From JAKIVR01 sp035933635 (GTDB lineage: Archaea; Thermoplasmatota; Thermoplasmata; Lutacidiplasmatales; UBA184): DNA of 45,539 nt. A program made the position numbers and the translations under genes. The DNA is taken from positions 1-45,539 of the forward strand of contig DASYYY010000004.1 in NCBI GenBank assembly GCA_035933635.1. The letters run 5' to 3'. The notes below the pieces were generated by a model. That model saw only the letters and a program-made list of their open reading frames with translations, did not search any database and was not told where the DNA came from. This document shows positions 16,116 through 26,799 of the stretch, one piece after another. Positions within the stretch are counted from its first letter, which is position 1; each line of letters opens with the position of its first letter.

Positions 16116-16370
16116 ATGAAGTGTCCAGGATGCAACGCGGACGTCGCCGACGGATCGAAGACCTGCCCGCACTGCGGCCGCGAGCTCTCGCTCGGGACGC
16201 GCGCGGTGGGGGAGACCGAGCACCTGGCCAAGGAGACCGGCGCGGTGATCGGCAAGGCCGGCCGCGGGGCGTGGGGCGAGATGAAGAGTCTCGGGTCGAA
16301 GGTCAAGAAGGGCGTCCAGCACGAGGACGCCGAGAAGCCGTCGGAGCAGCACGAGAACTCGGGGTCGTAG
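16116..16370 (+). CDS. zinc-ribbon protein with basic helical tail
   Basis: An 84-residue protein whose N-terminus, MKCPGCNADVADGSKTCPHC, is a rubredoxin-like zinc ribbon with two CxxC pairs. The remainder is charged and probably helical, with a stretch (GRGAWGEMKSLGSKVKKGV) that could be amphipathic. Such short zinc-ribbon proteins are frequent in Thermoplasmatota and other archaea and are unassigned. GAGGG upstream of ATG 16116 gives a fair ribosome binding site. Confidence 0.7.
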   Translation: MKCPGCNADVADGSKTCPHCGRELSLGTRAVGETEHLAKETGAVIGKAGRGAWGEMKSLGSKVKKGVQHEDAEKPSEQHENSGS

Positions 16371-16499
16371 CCTCCTCCCGGTCGGAGCCGCAGGCAGTTA
16401 TCGAACGGGGGAACGACCCCCTCCGGCTCGATAACGCCCCCATCGTGTGGGCGAATCTCTCATCTCGACGCGTGTCGTCGTACGGGACCGAGGGATCCC

Positions 16500-17090
16500 G
16501 TGACGGCGATAGCCTCCCTGCGGCGAGTGCCGGAACGTTCCGCACTCCTCTCGGTCCTCGCCGGGCTGGTCGCGGGACTACTCGTCGTCGGGTTTTCGCT
16601 CCAGCACGCGTCCGCCCCGGTCCGCTTCTCTACCGTCGTTCAGCCGGCCGGGGAGATCTGGACGCTCACCCCGCCCTCCACCTGGTGCACGACCATCCCC
16701 CAGGCCGACGGGTTCGAACAGACCTGCACCGGGGGTGGTGCGGCCTACGTACTCCTGAACGTCACACAACCCTCGCGCGTGTCGGGGGCGTTCGTCCTAA
16801 GCGGTCCCGCGGGCGTCTGGGTCGTCCCCGTGGTCTACCTTTGTGAGATCAGTGTCGAGCTGACCCACGCCTTCCACTCGTGTCCGCCACCTTGGCACCC
16901 TCCGCCGTTCCAAGCTTGGACCGCTGAATTCCCCTCGGCGGGCACGATTCTCCTGTCCCAGCTCCCGATGAACTTCACCTCGACCACCGGAATCCTCCCC
17001 GCCGGGGAATGGGAGATCATGCTCGTGGATGCGACATCGACGAACATCACCGCGACCCTCACGGCCCCCGTCGTTCTGACCAATCCGTAG
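16500..17090 (+). CDS. secreted or anchored protein, unknown family
   Basis: A 196-residue protein with an N-terminal hydrophobic segment (LLSVLAGLVAGLLVVGFSL, residues ~16-34). The exported part contains four cysteines (in TWCTT, QTCTG, YLCEI and HSCPP) and several sequons, suggesting disulphides in an extracellular beta fold. No domain is recognised. GTG 16500 starts the frame and puts the signal at the N-terminus. It belongs to the 12-21 kb run of exported proteins. Confidence 0.6.
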   Translation: MTAIASLRRVPERSALLSVLAGLVAGLLVVGFSLQHASAPVRFSTVVQPAGEIWTLTPPSTWCTTIPQADGFEQTCTGGGAAYVLLNVTQPSRVSGAFVLSGPAGVWVVPVVYLCEISVELTHAFHSCPPPWHPPPFQAWTAEFPSAGTILLSQLPMNFTSTTGILPAGEWEIMLVDATSTNITATLTAPVVLTNP

Positions 17091-17259
17091 AGCTCCGGGC
17101 CCGCGCACGATGCGGGCACCGGGGGGTCGAGCGCCTGGTGGGGAGCGAGGAAACCACCGCACGCGGTCGGTGGGGGGCGGTGGGGACGACACGGTTGTCG
17201 CCGGGCGTCGGCGGACTTCGGGCGACAGAATTATCCCGCGGAGATGTGATTCCACGCCG

Positions 17260-17712
17260 ATGTCCACTCCCCCGTCCTGGGCGGGCACGGCCGTCCGGGC
17301 GCTGGCCCCGCTCTCGGTCCTCCTACTCGTCGGCCAGTACCTCCTCGGCCTATGGACGAATGTCTATGCCCCCGCGGGCGGGTTCAATTCGAACACCTCC
17401 TTCCCCTCGCTCGATTGGCACTACATGATCGGGGACACGCTGGGGATCTTGGCGATCCTGCTGATCGTCTTCGCCGGACTCAGTCGCCAGGTACCGGCGA
17501 TCGTGCTGTCCGTCGTGCTCTTCATCGCGGTGCTCGTGGCAGGTTTCGCCGGCCAGGCGTTTGTCGGGAGCACGCCCAACCCTCCGAGCGCATCGGTGAC
17601 CATGGGCGCCATGTTCCTGGTCGCGTTCGTCGCCGCGCTCGGGCTGACCTTCGGTTCGTGGCGAGGCTGGGCGATGCGCCCTTCGGGCGTCCCGACCCCC
17701 GCTCCGGTCTGA
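17260..17712 (+). CDS. four-TM integral membrane protein
   Basis: A 150-residue membrane protein with four hydrophobic segments: ALAPLSVLLLVGQYLLGLW, DTLGILAILLIVFAGL, AIVLSVVLFIAVLVAGFAG and MGAMFLVAFVAALGLTFG. A short extracellular loop (NVYAPAGGFNSNTSF) between the first two carries a sequon. ATG 17260 follows an AATTATCC element (17229-17236) by about 27 bases, consistent with a leaderless message. No family is recognised. Confidence 0.65.
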   Translation: MSTPPSWAGTAVRALAPLSVLLLVGQYLLGLWTNVYAPAGGFNSNTSFPSLDWHYMIGDTLGILAILLIVFAGLSRQVPAIVLSVVLFIAVLVAGFAGQAFVGSTPNPPSASVTMGAMFLVAFVAALGLTFGSWRGWAMRPSGVPTPAPV

Positions 17713-17885
17713 TCGGCCTCCGGACGGCATTCTGCCGGCCCTCGGTGCGAGCGTCGGTCCTGCACTTCGCCGCGCGCTCGGCGCGCCCGCGATCCCGGTC
17801 CCTCCGAGCGTTCTCGGGGCGCTCGAACGGGCGACGAGCAGTTCATACCGCCGGGCTACTTGCTCGACCCGGGGTCAGCTATCCG

Positions 17886-20800
17886 GTGAACGATAGGGTC
17901 GGCCCTTTCCCCGGTCGCAAGCGCTCGGAGCCGGTGCGGGCTTGTGCGCTTCTGGTGCTCGTGGCGGTGGCCGCCCTGCTGGTGATCGGCGGCCCATGGC
18001 CGGGGGCTCGAGGAGGCCCCGCGCCGCCCGCGCGCACGGTACGAGGCGCCTCCGTTGAGGGGGCCGCCGTCGCCGGAGGCGGCCCGGCCATCTCCTTCGG
18101 ACCTCCCACCCTTGCCGCCCTCAGCGGAGCCGTACCCCCGGCGTCGCCCGTCGCCAGTTCGGCCACGAACTGGTACGTCTCGAACTGGAGCGGCGAGGGC
18201 ATGATCGCCGAGAACCCGGAGAACCCCCTGAATCTCGTCGCCGGAGGATTGTACTCCCCCGGTGGGGCCTACAACAACTCCACGCAGTACTATGGACACG
18301 GGGTGAGCGGCGCATTCAGCTCGTTCGACGGCGGGCGGACCTGGAGCGACCAGTACCTCCCTGCGAACGCGAACTGGTCCAACTCGAGCTCCGACCAGTG
18401 CGACCACAACCACCTCGCCGACACAGCGGTGGTCTTCGGACCGAACGACACGGTCTACTACGCCGACCTCGGCTACGTGTTCAACGTCCCGGGCCGCACC
18501 TGCTCGGTGGGTCTCGCCGGGACCGATCTGTACGTCACGGTCTCCCACGACGGCGGCCGGACCTGGGGCTCGCCGGTCGGGGTCGCCGGCATGGAATCCG
18601 GGTCGAGCATCGACAAGGACTGGCTCGCCCTCGACGAGCGCACCGGCGAGGTCTACGTCGCCTACACCGACGACGGCAACGGCTCGGTGATCGATCTCCA
18701 GAACTCCACCGACCAGGGCCGGCACTGGAGCAAGCCCGAAACGATCTCGCAAAACTCCGGGTCCAATCGGGGTGTCGAGCTCGTCGTCGACCCCTCCGGG
18801 GGCGTCGACGCGCTGTGGATCGAGCAGGACTCGAGCGTGCTCTACTTCACCCGGTCGACCAATCACGGCGCGACCTTCTCCAAACCCGTCGTGGTCGCGA
18901 CCGCGCTCGCGGAGTTCTCCAGCCCGTCCCCGGACGCGTTCCGCGCCTACACGCTGCCCGCGCTTGGGGTCGACGGATTCCCATCGAACCCCTACACCGG
19001 ACGGCTGTTCGCCACCTGGCAGAACGGCTCCGGCGGCGCGTCTGGGTCGCCGGCGGTCTCGCTCTCCTACTCCAGCGACAACGGCACCCATTGGACCGCG
19101 CCGATCCGGGTGAACTCGAACACGATGCTCCAGGACTACCAACCGGACGTGGCGGTCGGGGCGGACGGGGCCGTGTACGTGGAATGGTACGGGGAGAACT
19201 CGACCAACGGTCATTACCGGCTCTACGGGACGACCTCCCGCGACGGCGGACGCAGCTACTCTCCTCAGGTGGCGATCAGCGACGTCGACTCCTATCCCAT
19301 CTACCCCTCGGGGCAATCGGCGTGGTGGATCGGCGACTACACTCACCTCCTCGCCGACGCCCACGGCGCGCGGCCGTTCTGGACCGATGCCCGGGCGCGG
19401 CAGGAGTGGAGCTGCTCGGTCTGCCTGTGGGGGTACAACTACAACATCACCTTCTACACGGCCGAGATGGCGAACGGGACGATCGGCTCGAACGTCCCGG
19501 TGAACCTCTCGGTCCAGGGCTCGCTACCGCTCCACGGCCTGCTGGCGACCGGCCCCTCCACCGTGGGCTCCACGTTCCTGGTCGGGGAACAGTACAACCT
19601 GTCCGCCCCGGCGTCCGTGACCTGGAACGGATCGACCTGGTACTTCGCGAGCTGGTACGGTGCGGCGGTCTCGGCGAACCGGACGGTCGTTGGCACGGTC
19701 ACCGGTCCGACGGCGCTTCGGGCCTGCTACACCGAGCTCGCGGGCGCCCTGTGCGCAGCCCCGGGCGCGCCGGGGTACCTCGATCTCCGGGTCCTACCGG
19801 CCAACGCAACCGTCGTGTTCGACGGGGCCACGGTCCCGCTCACGGTCGGGGCGGCCACCTCCATCGCCGGGCCGGGACAGTATTGGCTCAACGTCTCCGC
19901 GGTCGGCTACTACCCGATCTCGCTGACGGTGAACATCACGAGCGGGGCGATCGTCTACCGCAACCTCTCCCTGCCGGAAATCCCCGGCTTCATCGTCGGC
20001 ACCGTCGTCCCGGTCAATGCCACGGTCGAGGTCGACGGTTCGCCGATCCTCGTGGGGGCGGGCGGGACGTTCAACGACACGGTCCTGCCGGGGTTGCACA
20101 CTGTGCGCGCCTACGCCTACGGCTGGTCGACCTACACGAACCGCTCGGTCGCGGTCCAGTTCGGCCGTGCCACCATGCTGGTGCTTCGGCTGAGCTTGGA
20201 GCTCGGTTGGATCGCCGGCTCGGTCGATCCGGCCAACGCCTCGCTCTTCCTCAACGGACAGCCCCTCGCCTCGACGGACGGCTTCTTCATCTCGCATCTG
20301 GTCGTGGGCGAGTACTGGATCAACGCCACCGAATCCGGTTACGTGCCCGCGAGTTCCGGGCCGCTGGCCGTCACTCCCCTCGCGACGACGCCGGTCGCGC
20401 TCCTTCTCACGCCAGCGCCGGGCGATCTGGTCGGAAGCGTGTCGGTCCCGTCGGCCCAGGTCGTCGTCAACGGGACGGTGGTCGACACCACCGACGGAGT
20501 GTTCAACGCGACCTTTGCCCCCGGCAGCTACGTCGTCCAGGTCACCGCCCCGGGATTCCTCCCCTTCCAAGAGTACGCCAACATCACCTCGAACACGACG
20601 ACGTTCGTGGATGTCGAGCTCACCGCCTCGGCCGGCTGGGTCGTCGGCTCGGTCGACCCCGCGAACGCCACCGTGCTCCTGGACTGGAAACCGGTCGAGT
20701 TGCTCGGCCCCGGCGTCTTCAACGTGTCGCTGCCTCCCGGCACCTACGCGCTCACCGCGGCGGCCCCGGGATTCGTGAACGCCACCGAGATCGTCCGCGT

Positions 20801-21047
20801 GGTCGCCGGGGAGCCGAGCCCGGCCCGCCTCGCGCTCGCCGAGCGCCCCGCGGTGGTCGTCCGTACCGCCGCCGCCCCTGCGGCCGGGCCGGACCTCTTC
20901 GCGTTGGGTCTCCTGGTGATCGGCGCGGCGGCCCTGTTCGTTGTTACGGTGTTCCGCCGGCGGCGGGTTCGCGCCCCTTCCGGTCGACGACCGCGGCGCG
21001 CCCGCTCCCCCCGGTCTCCTCGGCCGGGAAGGGTTCACCGCCGCTGA
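17886..21047 (+). CDS. surface Asp-box (sialidase-like) propeller fused to PEGA repeats
   Basis: This 1053-residue protein has a signal segment at residues ~19-36, an Asp-box propeller, five PEGA-like repeats and a C-terminal anchor (ALGLLVIGAAALFVVTVF) with a very basic tail. Asp boxes (S-x-D-x-G-x-x-W type) are at residues ~146, 220, 274, 325, 397 and 451, for example SHDGGRTWG and STDQGRHWS. A later GDYTHLLAD...FWTDARA stretch is typical of exo-alpha-sialidase-like proteins, but no catalytic Arg triad can be assigned, so enzyme activity is unproven. PEGA-like repeats begin near residues 630, 701, 774, 847 and 917, spaced 71-73 residues, with cores such as GWIAGSVDPANASLFLNG. GTG 17886 places the signal correctly. 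Confidence 0.8.
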   Translation: MNDRVGPFPGRKRSEPVRACALLVLVAVAALLVIGGPWPGARGGPAPPARTVRGASVEGAAVAGGGPAISFGPPTLAALSGAVPPASPVASSATNWYVSNWSGEGMIAENPENPLNLVAGGLYSPGGAYNNSTQYYGHGVSGAFSSFDGGRTWSDQYLPANANWSNSSSDQCDHNHLADTAVVFGPNDTVYYADLGYVFNVPGRTCSVGLAGTDLYVTVSHDGGRTWGSPVGVAGMESGSSIDKDWLALDERTGEVYVAYTDDGNGSVIDLQNSTDQGRHWSKPETISQNSGSNRGVELVVDPSGGVDALWIEQDSSVLYFTRSTNHGATFSKPVVVATALAEFSSPSPDAFRAYTLPALGVDGFPSNPYTGRLFATWQNGSGGASGSPAVSLSYSSDNGTHWTAPIRVNSNTMLQDYQPDVAVGADGAVYVEWYGENSTNGHYRLYGTTSRDGGRSYSPQVAISDVDSYPIYPSGQSAWWIGDYTHLLADAHGARPFWTDARARQEWSCSVCLWGYNYNITFYTAEMANGTIGSNVPVNLSVQGSLPLHGLLATGPSTVGSTFLVGEQYNLSAPASVTWNGSTWYFASWYGAAVSANRTVVGTVTGPTALRACYTELAGALCAAPGAPGYLDLRVLPANATVVFDGATVPLTVGAATSIAGPGQYWLNVSAVGYYPISLTVNITSGAIVYRNLSLPEIPGFIVGTVVPVNATVEVDGSPILVGAGGTFNDTVLPGLHTVRAYAYGWSTYTNRSVAVQFGRATMLVLRLSLELGWIAGSVDPANASLFLNGQPLASTDGFFISHLVVGEYWINATESGYVPASSGPLAVTPLATTPVALLLTPAPGDLVGSVSVPSAQVVVNGTVVDTTDGVFNATFAPGSYVVQVTAPGFLPFQEYANITSNTTTFVDVELTASAGWVVGSVDPANATVLLDWKPVELLGPGVFNVSLPPGTYALTAAAPGFVNATEIVRVVAGEPSPARLALAERPAVVVRTAAAPAAGPDLFALGLLVIGAAALFVVTVFRRRRVRAPSGRRPRRARSPRSPRPGRVHRR

Positions 21048-21127
21048 TTCGCCGCGCCCGGCGGTACGGCCGTAGCCTTCCCGGCATCAACCGTATAGCC
21101 TAGCCCGTTTGGACCGAGAGGATTCCC

Positions 21128-22270
21128 GTGGGCATTGTCCTCGCCGTTCCAAAGGAGGTCGCGCCGGGGGAGCGCCGGGTGGCGATCGTACCCGAGGTCG
21201 CCCAGCGTCTGGTCAAGGGCGGCCACGAGTTCCGGATCGAATCGGGTGCGGGCGCTTCGGCGTACTATCCCGACGAGGCGTACGCCGCCGTCGGGGGCAA
21301 GCCGACCGCCTCCGGCGCCCCGCTGTGGGGCGGCGCGCAGGTCGTCCTCAAGGTGAACCCTCCGACGCCGGCCGAGGTGGACGCCTGGGACCCGGGCACC
21401 GTGCTGGTCAGTTTCCTCTACCCGGGTCGCAACCTCGACGCGGTGCGGCGGCTGAAGGACCGTAAGATCAGTGCGTTCGCCCTCGAGCTCGTCCCGCGGA
21501 TCACCCGCGCCCAGAGCATGGACGCGCTCAGCTCCCAGGCCACGGTGGCGGGGTACGAAGCGGTCCTCCTGGGGGCGGGCCGGAGCCCCAAGTTCCTCCC
21601 GATGCTCACCACCGCCGCCGGAACGATCCGGCCGGCGACCGTGCTCATCCTCGGAGCGGGGGTGGCCGGGCTGATGGCCATCGCCACCGCGCGCCGCCTC
21701 GGGGCGATCGTCGAAGCCTACGATGTCCGGCGCGCCGCCGGCGAGCAGGTCCGGAGCCTGGGGGCGAAGTTCCTGGAGCTCGAGATCAACGCCGAGGGGA
21801 CCGGAGGCTACGCGCGCGAGCTCACCCCCGAGGAGAAGGCCAAGGAGGGCGAGATGGTCGGTGCGGCCGTGGCCAAGGCCGACATCGTGGTCACCACCGC
21901 CAACGTGCCCGGGCGCCGGGCGCCGCGGCTCGTCGCCAAGGAGACGGTCCTCAAGATGCGCCCCGGCGCCGTCATCGTCGACCTCGCCGCCGAAAGCGGA
22001 GGGAACTGCGAATTGACGCAGCCGGGGAAGACGGTCGTCGAGGGGGGCGTGACCATCCTCGGACCGACCAACCTTCCCGGCGATGTGCCCTTCCACGCGA
22101 GCCAGATGTTCTCCAAGAACCTCCAGGCGTTCCTCGAGCTGCTCGTGGACAAATCCGGCGCGATGGTCCGGGAGTTCACCGATGAGATCCTGGCGGCGAG
22201 CCTCGTGACCCACGCCGGCGAGGTCGTCCACGCGCCGACGCGCGAGGCGCTCGCCGGAGGCAAGCCGTGA
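21128..22270 (+). CDS. pntAA: NAD(P) transhydrogenase subunit alpha 1 (NAD-binding domain I)
   Basis: The soluble domain I subunit of proton-translocating transhydrogenase, 380 residues, which binds NAD(H) and passes hydride to NADP(H) on domain III. It shares its fold with alanine dehydrogenase. Signatures are VPKEVAPGERRVAIVPE at the N-terminus, the Rossmann loop ILGAGVAGLMAIATARRLGA near residue 175 and YDVRRAAGEQVRSLGAKF. The C-terminus (FTDEILAASLVTHAGEVV) ends before any membrane segment, the split form seen when the alpha subunit is two genes. GTG 21128 lies about seven bases after the start inferred from a TATA at 21094-21098. It overlaps the next gene as GTGA. Confidence 0.92.
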   Translation: MGIVLAVPKEVAPGERRVAIVPEVAQRLVKGGHEFRIESGAGASAYYPDEAYAAVGGKPTASGAPLWGGAQVVLKVNPPTPAEVDAWDPGTVLVSFLYPGRNLDAVRRLKDRKISAFALELVPRITRAQSMDALSSQATVAGYEAVLLGAGRSPKFLPMLTTAAGTIRPATVLILGAGVAGLMAIATARRLGAIVEAYDVRRAAGEQVRSLGAKFLELEINAEGTGGYARELTPEEKAKEGEMVGAAVAKADIVVTTANVPGRRAPRLVAKETVLKMRPGAVIVDLAAESGGNCELTQPGKTVVEGGVTILGPTNLPGDVPFHASQMFSKNLQAFLELLVDKSGAMVREFTDEILAASLVTHAGEVVHAPTREALAGGKP

Positions 22271-22578
22271 CCGACCTCTCGACCGTCTGGACCGCGGTCT
22301 ACATCGCGCTGCTCGCGGCGTTCACCGGCTACGTCGTGATCAGCCGGGTGCCGGTGATCCTGCACACGCCGCTGATGAGCGGTTCGAACTTCATCCACGG
22401 GATCGTGCTCGTCGGGGCGATGGTCGCCCTCGGCCTCGCCCAGACCCCGCTCCAGCAGGCCATCGGATTCGTGGCGGTGGTGATGGGCGCGGCGAACGTC
22501 ACCGGCGGCTACGTCGTGACCGAGCGTATCCTGGCGATGTTCGACCGCACCAAGCGCCCGGGCCAGGGAGCGCACTAG
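22267..22578 (+). CDS. pntAB: NAD(P) transhydrogenase subunit alpha 2 (membrane part)
   Basis: A 103-residue membrane subunit that supplies the alpha-side part of domain II. Three hydrophobic helices are visible (AVYIALLAAFTGYVVISRVP, FIHGIVLVGAMVALGLAQ, AIGFVAVVMGAANVTGGYVV). The HTPLMSGSNFIHGI segment is a strong family signature. GTG 22267 overlaps the pntAA stop, and the pntB start follows its stop by one base, so all three genes are one coupled operon. Confidence 0.9.
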   Translation: MTDLSTVWTAVYIALLAAFTGYVVISRVPVILHTPLMSGSNFIHGIVLVGAMVALGLAQTPLQQAIGFVAVVMGAANVTGGYVVTERILAMFDRTKRPGQGAH

Positions 22579-22579
22579 C

Positions 22580-23959
<1,380 letters not shown>

Positions 23960-23972
23960 GGAGGCCGCTCGC

Positions 23973-25001
23973 TCAGCGGGTGAGCATCGGGACGGGCTCT
24001 TCGCTTGCCCGAGTCACGTCAGAGGCCGCTACGCTCGGGAAACTCCATGACGGTTGCTTGGTATCGTCGATCTGCTTCCACTGGAAGGGCGCCTCCGAGC
24101 CGAACAGAGACAGCCAACGCGCGGCCACTCGGGCGAGGCCCTCCACCCCGAGGAAGAGTAGGAGGTCGAGCGGGTGGTCGGACTCGCGCAGCTCGTCGAC
24201 CAGGGCCGGGAACACGTTCACGACCGAATCGGTGGCCGAGGTGGCGTAGCCGCGGCGCCGGTGGAGATTGATGTGCTGGATCGTCCGGATCCGCTGCATC
24301 AGGAAGTTTCGGACGTTCGTCGGTGGCGCGACGGTCACGATCGCCGTCGGAGCGTACGCCGCGGGACCGCTCACCGCGGTCACCTGGCACTGGAGCTCCT
24401 GGTCGTCGGTGGGGGAGTCGAGCCGCAGCCGGATCGGTGCGGCGCGACAGAGCTGGACCAGCGTGGTCTTCGCCGAACGGAGGCACACGCGGTGGTGGAC
24501 GGAGTACTCCGCCCGGCTCAGACGGTTGACGATCGGACTCGGGCTCCGCGTCGGGACAATGCGGGCGCCCACGATCCCGGCGGGGGTGGTCAGCATCACC
24601 CGAAGGAGCTCGTCGAGGGTGGAGGACGTCAGCGAGACATCGGCGTCCATACGCAGGAACAGGTCCCCCCGCGCCAGCCGGAGCATCCGGTCCAGCGCGC
24701 GGATCAAGCCGTCCCGGTCACCGGTGTCGACCACGTGCAACCGGTCCCAGCGTCGGGCGAGGTCGTGCGCGATCGCCGGGGTACGGTCCGACGACCCTGA
24801 TACATCGACCCAAACATCGACGCGGATCGGGCCGTGGAGCGAGACGTCCTCGTAGGTGCGGAGGAAGCTCAGTAACTTGCCGAGGTTCGCTTCCTCGTTA
24901 TACGCCGGGATAAGGACGGCGAGGTGCAGCGGCCGGCGCTCCGCGAGCCGGAGCGATCCGTCCAAGGAAGTGGTGTCGGCGGGCCTCGCCTGAGTGTTCA
25001 T
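23973..25001 (-). CDS. family 2 glycosyltransferase
   Basis: A 342-residue GT-A-fold glycosyltransferase. The N-terminal nucleotide-sugar site reads LHLAVLIPAYNEEANLGKLL, followed by VDVSGSSDRTPAIA and the metal-binding D-x-D in LFLRMDADVSL. The C-terminal part has no clear membrane helices, so it is probably peripheral at the inner face of the membrane. ATG 25001 is preferred over an upstream TTG because the TATA (25035-25043) predicts a start near 25012. It converges on pntB and is divergent from the GT-C gene at 25267. It is the first gene of the surface-glycan locus. Confidence 0.8.
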   Translation of the reverse strand: MNTQARPADTTSLDGSLRLAERRPLHLAVLIPAYNEEANLGKLLSFLRTYEDVSLHGPIRVDVWVDVSGSSDRTPAIAHDLARRWDRLHVVDTGDRDGLIRALDRMLRLARGDLFLRMDADVSLTSSTLDELLRVMLTTPAGIVGARIVPTRSPSPIVNRLSRAEYSVHHRVCLRSAKTTLVQLCRAAPIRLRLDSPTDDQELQCQVTAVSGPAAYAPTAIVTVAPPTNVRNFLMQRIRTIQHINLHRRRGYATSATDSVVNVFPALVDELRESDHPLDLLLFLGVEGLARVAARWLSLFGSEAPFQWKQIDDTKQPSWSFPSVAASDVTRASEEPVPMLTR

Positions 25002-25034
25002 TTGTTCAGACTGAGGTACCCGGTCCAACTGAAC

Positions 25035-25043
25035 GATATGTAC
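25035..25043 (-). promoter_or_regulatory. TATA box of the glycosyltransferase gene at 23973-25001
   Basis: The reverse strand reads GTACATATC here. The inferred transcription start is near 25012, giving a leader of about 11 bases. Confidence 0.45.
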
Positions 25044-25266
25044 GACGTGCGCTCCGCTTCTACCCGGTCGCTGCCGATTGTAGTTGCGACGACGCGGCCC
25101 GGCTTACAAAAGCGTATTGGTACTTCGGATGAACGGAGATGATTCGGCCGGTTCGGAAGGGACTGACCGACCCGTAACCCGCCCGGACCGAGGGAAAAGC
25201 ACCACGGGAGCGTTTGACCGTTAAATCGGGTGTCCGTTTCGGCGCACCGGGAGCGGCGTAGAGTCC

Positions 25267-26799
25267 TTGTCCGGTTCCGCTGACCCGCACGCGCCCGACC
25301 CGGAAGCGACCGCGGACCGCGGGCGATACTCGCGCATGCTACGGCGCCTCGCGCTCGCACCGGAGCATTGCCGGCTCCGCTGGATCCTCCTCCTTGGGCT
25401 TGCGGTGCGGGTCATCCTGGCTCCCCTGACCTCATGGGACTTCGACACCCCGGGCTTCGTGCAGGCGGGAATCTCCACACTGTACACGGGAAGCCCGTAC
25501 ACCTCCTCGCTGTGGTCCAATCCGCCCCTCGCACCGTTCCTGGCCTCGCCGCTCCTAGGGGTGCCGGCATGGTTCCTCGGTCCCCAGAACCTGGTCGTGG
25601 CGGTCTCGGCGATCGCGCCGGTGACGGCCCAGACGGGCGTGAATGCGACCTACCTTCCCGTGCCCGCGGCGCTGCTGGCGTGGAAGCTGCTCTTCATCCT
25701 CGCCGACGCGGGTGTGGCGCTGCTGCTCTACGCCGCGGCCCGCCAGGGGACCTTCGGTGTCGCCCTCCGCCCGAACGTGATCGCCGCTGCGTGGATGCTC
25801 AACCCGCTCGTCATCTGGGCCTCCGCCGTCCACGGGGAGATCGATTCGCTCGCCGTGCTGTTCGTGCTCGCCGGCCTCCTCGCGCTCGTTGGCAAACACT
25901 GGACCTCCGCCGGGCTGTTCCTGGCGCTCGCCGTCTTCACCAAGGCGTATCCGATCGTCCTGATCCCCCTCGCGCTCGTCGTGCTGTGGATGGCCCCCCG
26001 CGACCTGCTCCACCGGAGCCGGACGCGGATGATCGACCTGGGTCGCTGGGCGGGCGGATTCCTGGTCGGCTCGGTGGCCTTCCTTGCGTTCATCCCCGAG
26101 AGCTTCCGGCTCCTCGACGCCAAGCTCGCCAACCCGGAGTACGGTGGCCTCAGCGTCCTCGCGGTCTTCAACGGAGCGTCGCCCCGCGGCAGCGGCTGGT
26201 ATGCCGCGTTCTCGAGTAACCTCTCCTACGCCGCGCTCGCGCTCGACCTCTTCCGCGGTCTCGCCGTTGCCGGCGTCGTCTGCGGCACGGTCCTCGTGGC
26301 GCTGTGGCTGCGGCAGGAACCGGACGCCTCGGAGGCGCGCCGGCTCCGCTGGATCGTGCTCGCGGCCATCTGGTCCGTGGTGGGCGTGCTCATCGCCGAC
26401 TCGGTGCCGGAGCCGGAGAACCTGCTCGCGGTGATCCCTCTGGCCCTCCTCGCGCTGCCGGCGACCCGCTGGCGGGCTCCCGCACTGGCGGTCGCTCTCC
26501 TCTCTGCCGCGGGGTTGCTCCTGTACCTGGCGTATCTCACTCCGTTCGCCATGTTCTACCCCCTCGCCCATCTCCTGGGGAACGCCCAGATCCTGTGGGT
26601 CAACCGCGTGGTGATCGGCTATGTCCACACCCCGCTCCTTCAGGGGACGCTCTGGCTCGGGGCCGGTCTCCTGGGGGGCGGTTGCCTGTTATACCTGTGG
26701 GCCCGGTCGGCCGTTGAGCTCATCCCCCGGGGATGGCTTCTCAAGTTGGCAGGTGGTTCCGAACGCCATGGGCCGACGGCTCCCGATACCCAAGTCTAG
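25267..26799 (+). CDS. GT-C-type multi-pass membrane glycosyltransferase (GT87/DUF2029-like)
   Basis: A protein of up to 510 residues with about ten hydrophobic helices. The first extracellular loop carries the acidic pair typical of GT-C enzymes (SWDFDTPGF) followed by the SNPPLAPFLASP motif that recurs in polyprenol-phosphate-mannose-dependent mannosyltransferases. Later segments include WASAVHGEIDSLAVLFVLAG and FTKAYPIVLIPLALVV. It is predicted to transfer a sugar from a lipid carrier on the outer side of the membrane. The first in-frame start is TTG 25267; ATG 25336 would remove 23 polar residues and is an equally good choice. The 3' end overlaps the next gene by 32 bases. Confidence 0.75.
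   Translation: MSGSADPHAPDPEATADRGRYSRMLRRLALAPEHCRLRWILLLGLAVRVILAPLTSWDFDTPGFVQAGISTLYTGSPYTSSLWSNPPLAPFLASPLLGVPAWFLGPQNLVVAVSAIAPVTAQTGVNATYLPVPAALLAWKLLFILADAGVALLLYAAARQGTFGVALRPNVIAAAWMLNPLVIWASAVHGEIDSLAVLFVLAGLLALVGKHWTSAGLFLALAVFTKAYPIVLIPLALVVLWMAPRDLLHRSRTRMIDLGRWAGGFLVGSVAFLAFIPESFRLLDAKLANPEYGGLSVLAVFNGASPRGSGWYAAFSSNLSYAALALDLFRGLAVAGVVCGTVLVALWLRQEPDASEARRLRWIVLAAIWSVVGVLIADSVPEPENLLAVIPLALLALPATRWRAPALAVALLSAAGLLLYLAYLTPFAMFYPLAHLLGNAQILWVNRVVIGYVHTPLLQGTLWLGAGLLGGGCLLYLWARSAVELIPRGWLLKLAGGSERHGPTAPDTQV

Noticed and set aside
17886..21047. Functional sialidase
   Set aside because: Asp boxes alone do not prove activity, and the catalytic Arg triad and nucleophile could not be placed by eye.
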